Shown: positions 63,963-64,000 of the stretch, in pieces
How positions within the stretch are numbered: the stretch's first letter is position 1
Layout: each line of letters opens with the position of its first letter
Source of the DNA: Cryobacterium sp. BB307
GTDB taxonomy: Bacteria; Actinomycetota; Actinomycetes; Actinomycetales; Microbacteriaceae
Assembly (NCBI RefSeq): GCF_012274275.1
Contig: NZ_JAANZA010000001.1
Location: forward strand, 124,001 to 188,000
Reading direction: 5' to 3'
Length of the DNA: 64,000 nt
Translations under genes and position numbers: made by a program
Notes under the pieces: model-generated
The model's database searches: none
Told to the model about the DNA's origin: nothing
Seen by the model: the letters and a program-made list of their open reading frames with translations, nothing else

Positions 63963-64000
63963 GATGTGACTCCCTGTCCTGCGGGTGCTATCCCAAGCAT

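Overview
The window looks like a high-GC actinobacterial chromosome, most likely a member of the Microbacteriaceae. That assignment is an inference from the GC content, the recurring GGATGC/GCATCC hexamer, the tightly overlapping ATGA/GTGA operons, frequent GTG starts, and the gene families present. No tRNA, rRNA, integrase, transposase or CRISPR array was seen. No stretch longer than about 280 bases lacks a gene.

Layout. The left flank (1-7135) carries ordinary accessory genes: a partial SDR oxidoreductase, a VapBC-like toxin-antitoxin pair, a type II NADH dehydrogenase, a small HTH protein, a YccF membrane protein, a SARP-like TPR regulator interrupted by a stop codon, two lipoproteins and a YCII-domain protein. 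Several short intergenic repeats lie here. From about 7.2 to 61 kb almost every recognisable gene is a known or plausible anti-phage or anti-plasmid gene. In order these are: a DarT-like ADP-ribosyltransferase; a complete type I Wadjet operon (jetABCD); a Fic AMPylase; two unknown genes and a small ORF; a complete type 2 BREX operon (pglW-X-Y-Z, brxD, brxHI); a divergent GmrSD-type type IV restriction enzyme; a four-gene minus-strand operon of a 2011-residue DUF4011-type helicase-nuclease, SbcD, SbcC and an XPB-like helicase; an ADP-ribosylglycohydrolase-phosphatase fusion with a divergent NrtR-like regulator; a membrane-associated protein; a deoxyribonucleotidase-HD fusion with an unknown partner; a helicase IV-like protein with an embedded nuclease-like module; a possible small nuclease; and a DEDDh exonuclease with a BRCT domain. 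The right flank (61-64 kb) holds a VWA protein and a Tat-exported multicopper oxidase with a small membrane protein.

How the genes fit together. Wadjet (plasmid cleavage by an SMC motor and a Toprim nuclease), BREX-2 (self/non-self discrimination by adenine methylation) and the GmrSD enzyme (cleavage of modified DNA) are complementary defences against different forms of foreign DNA. ADP-ribose chemistry recurs: a DarT-like writer, a DraG-type eraser and an ADP-ribose-sensing regulator. The least explained parts, and the best candidates for something new, are the DUF4011 helicase-SbcD-SbcC-helicase operon (38406-50081), the zinc-ribbon DarT-like gene with no visible DarG partner at the end of the Wadjet operon, and the nucleotidase-HD fusion with its partner (54120-55916).
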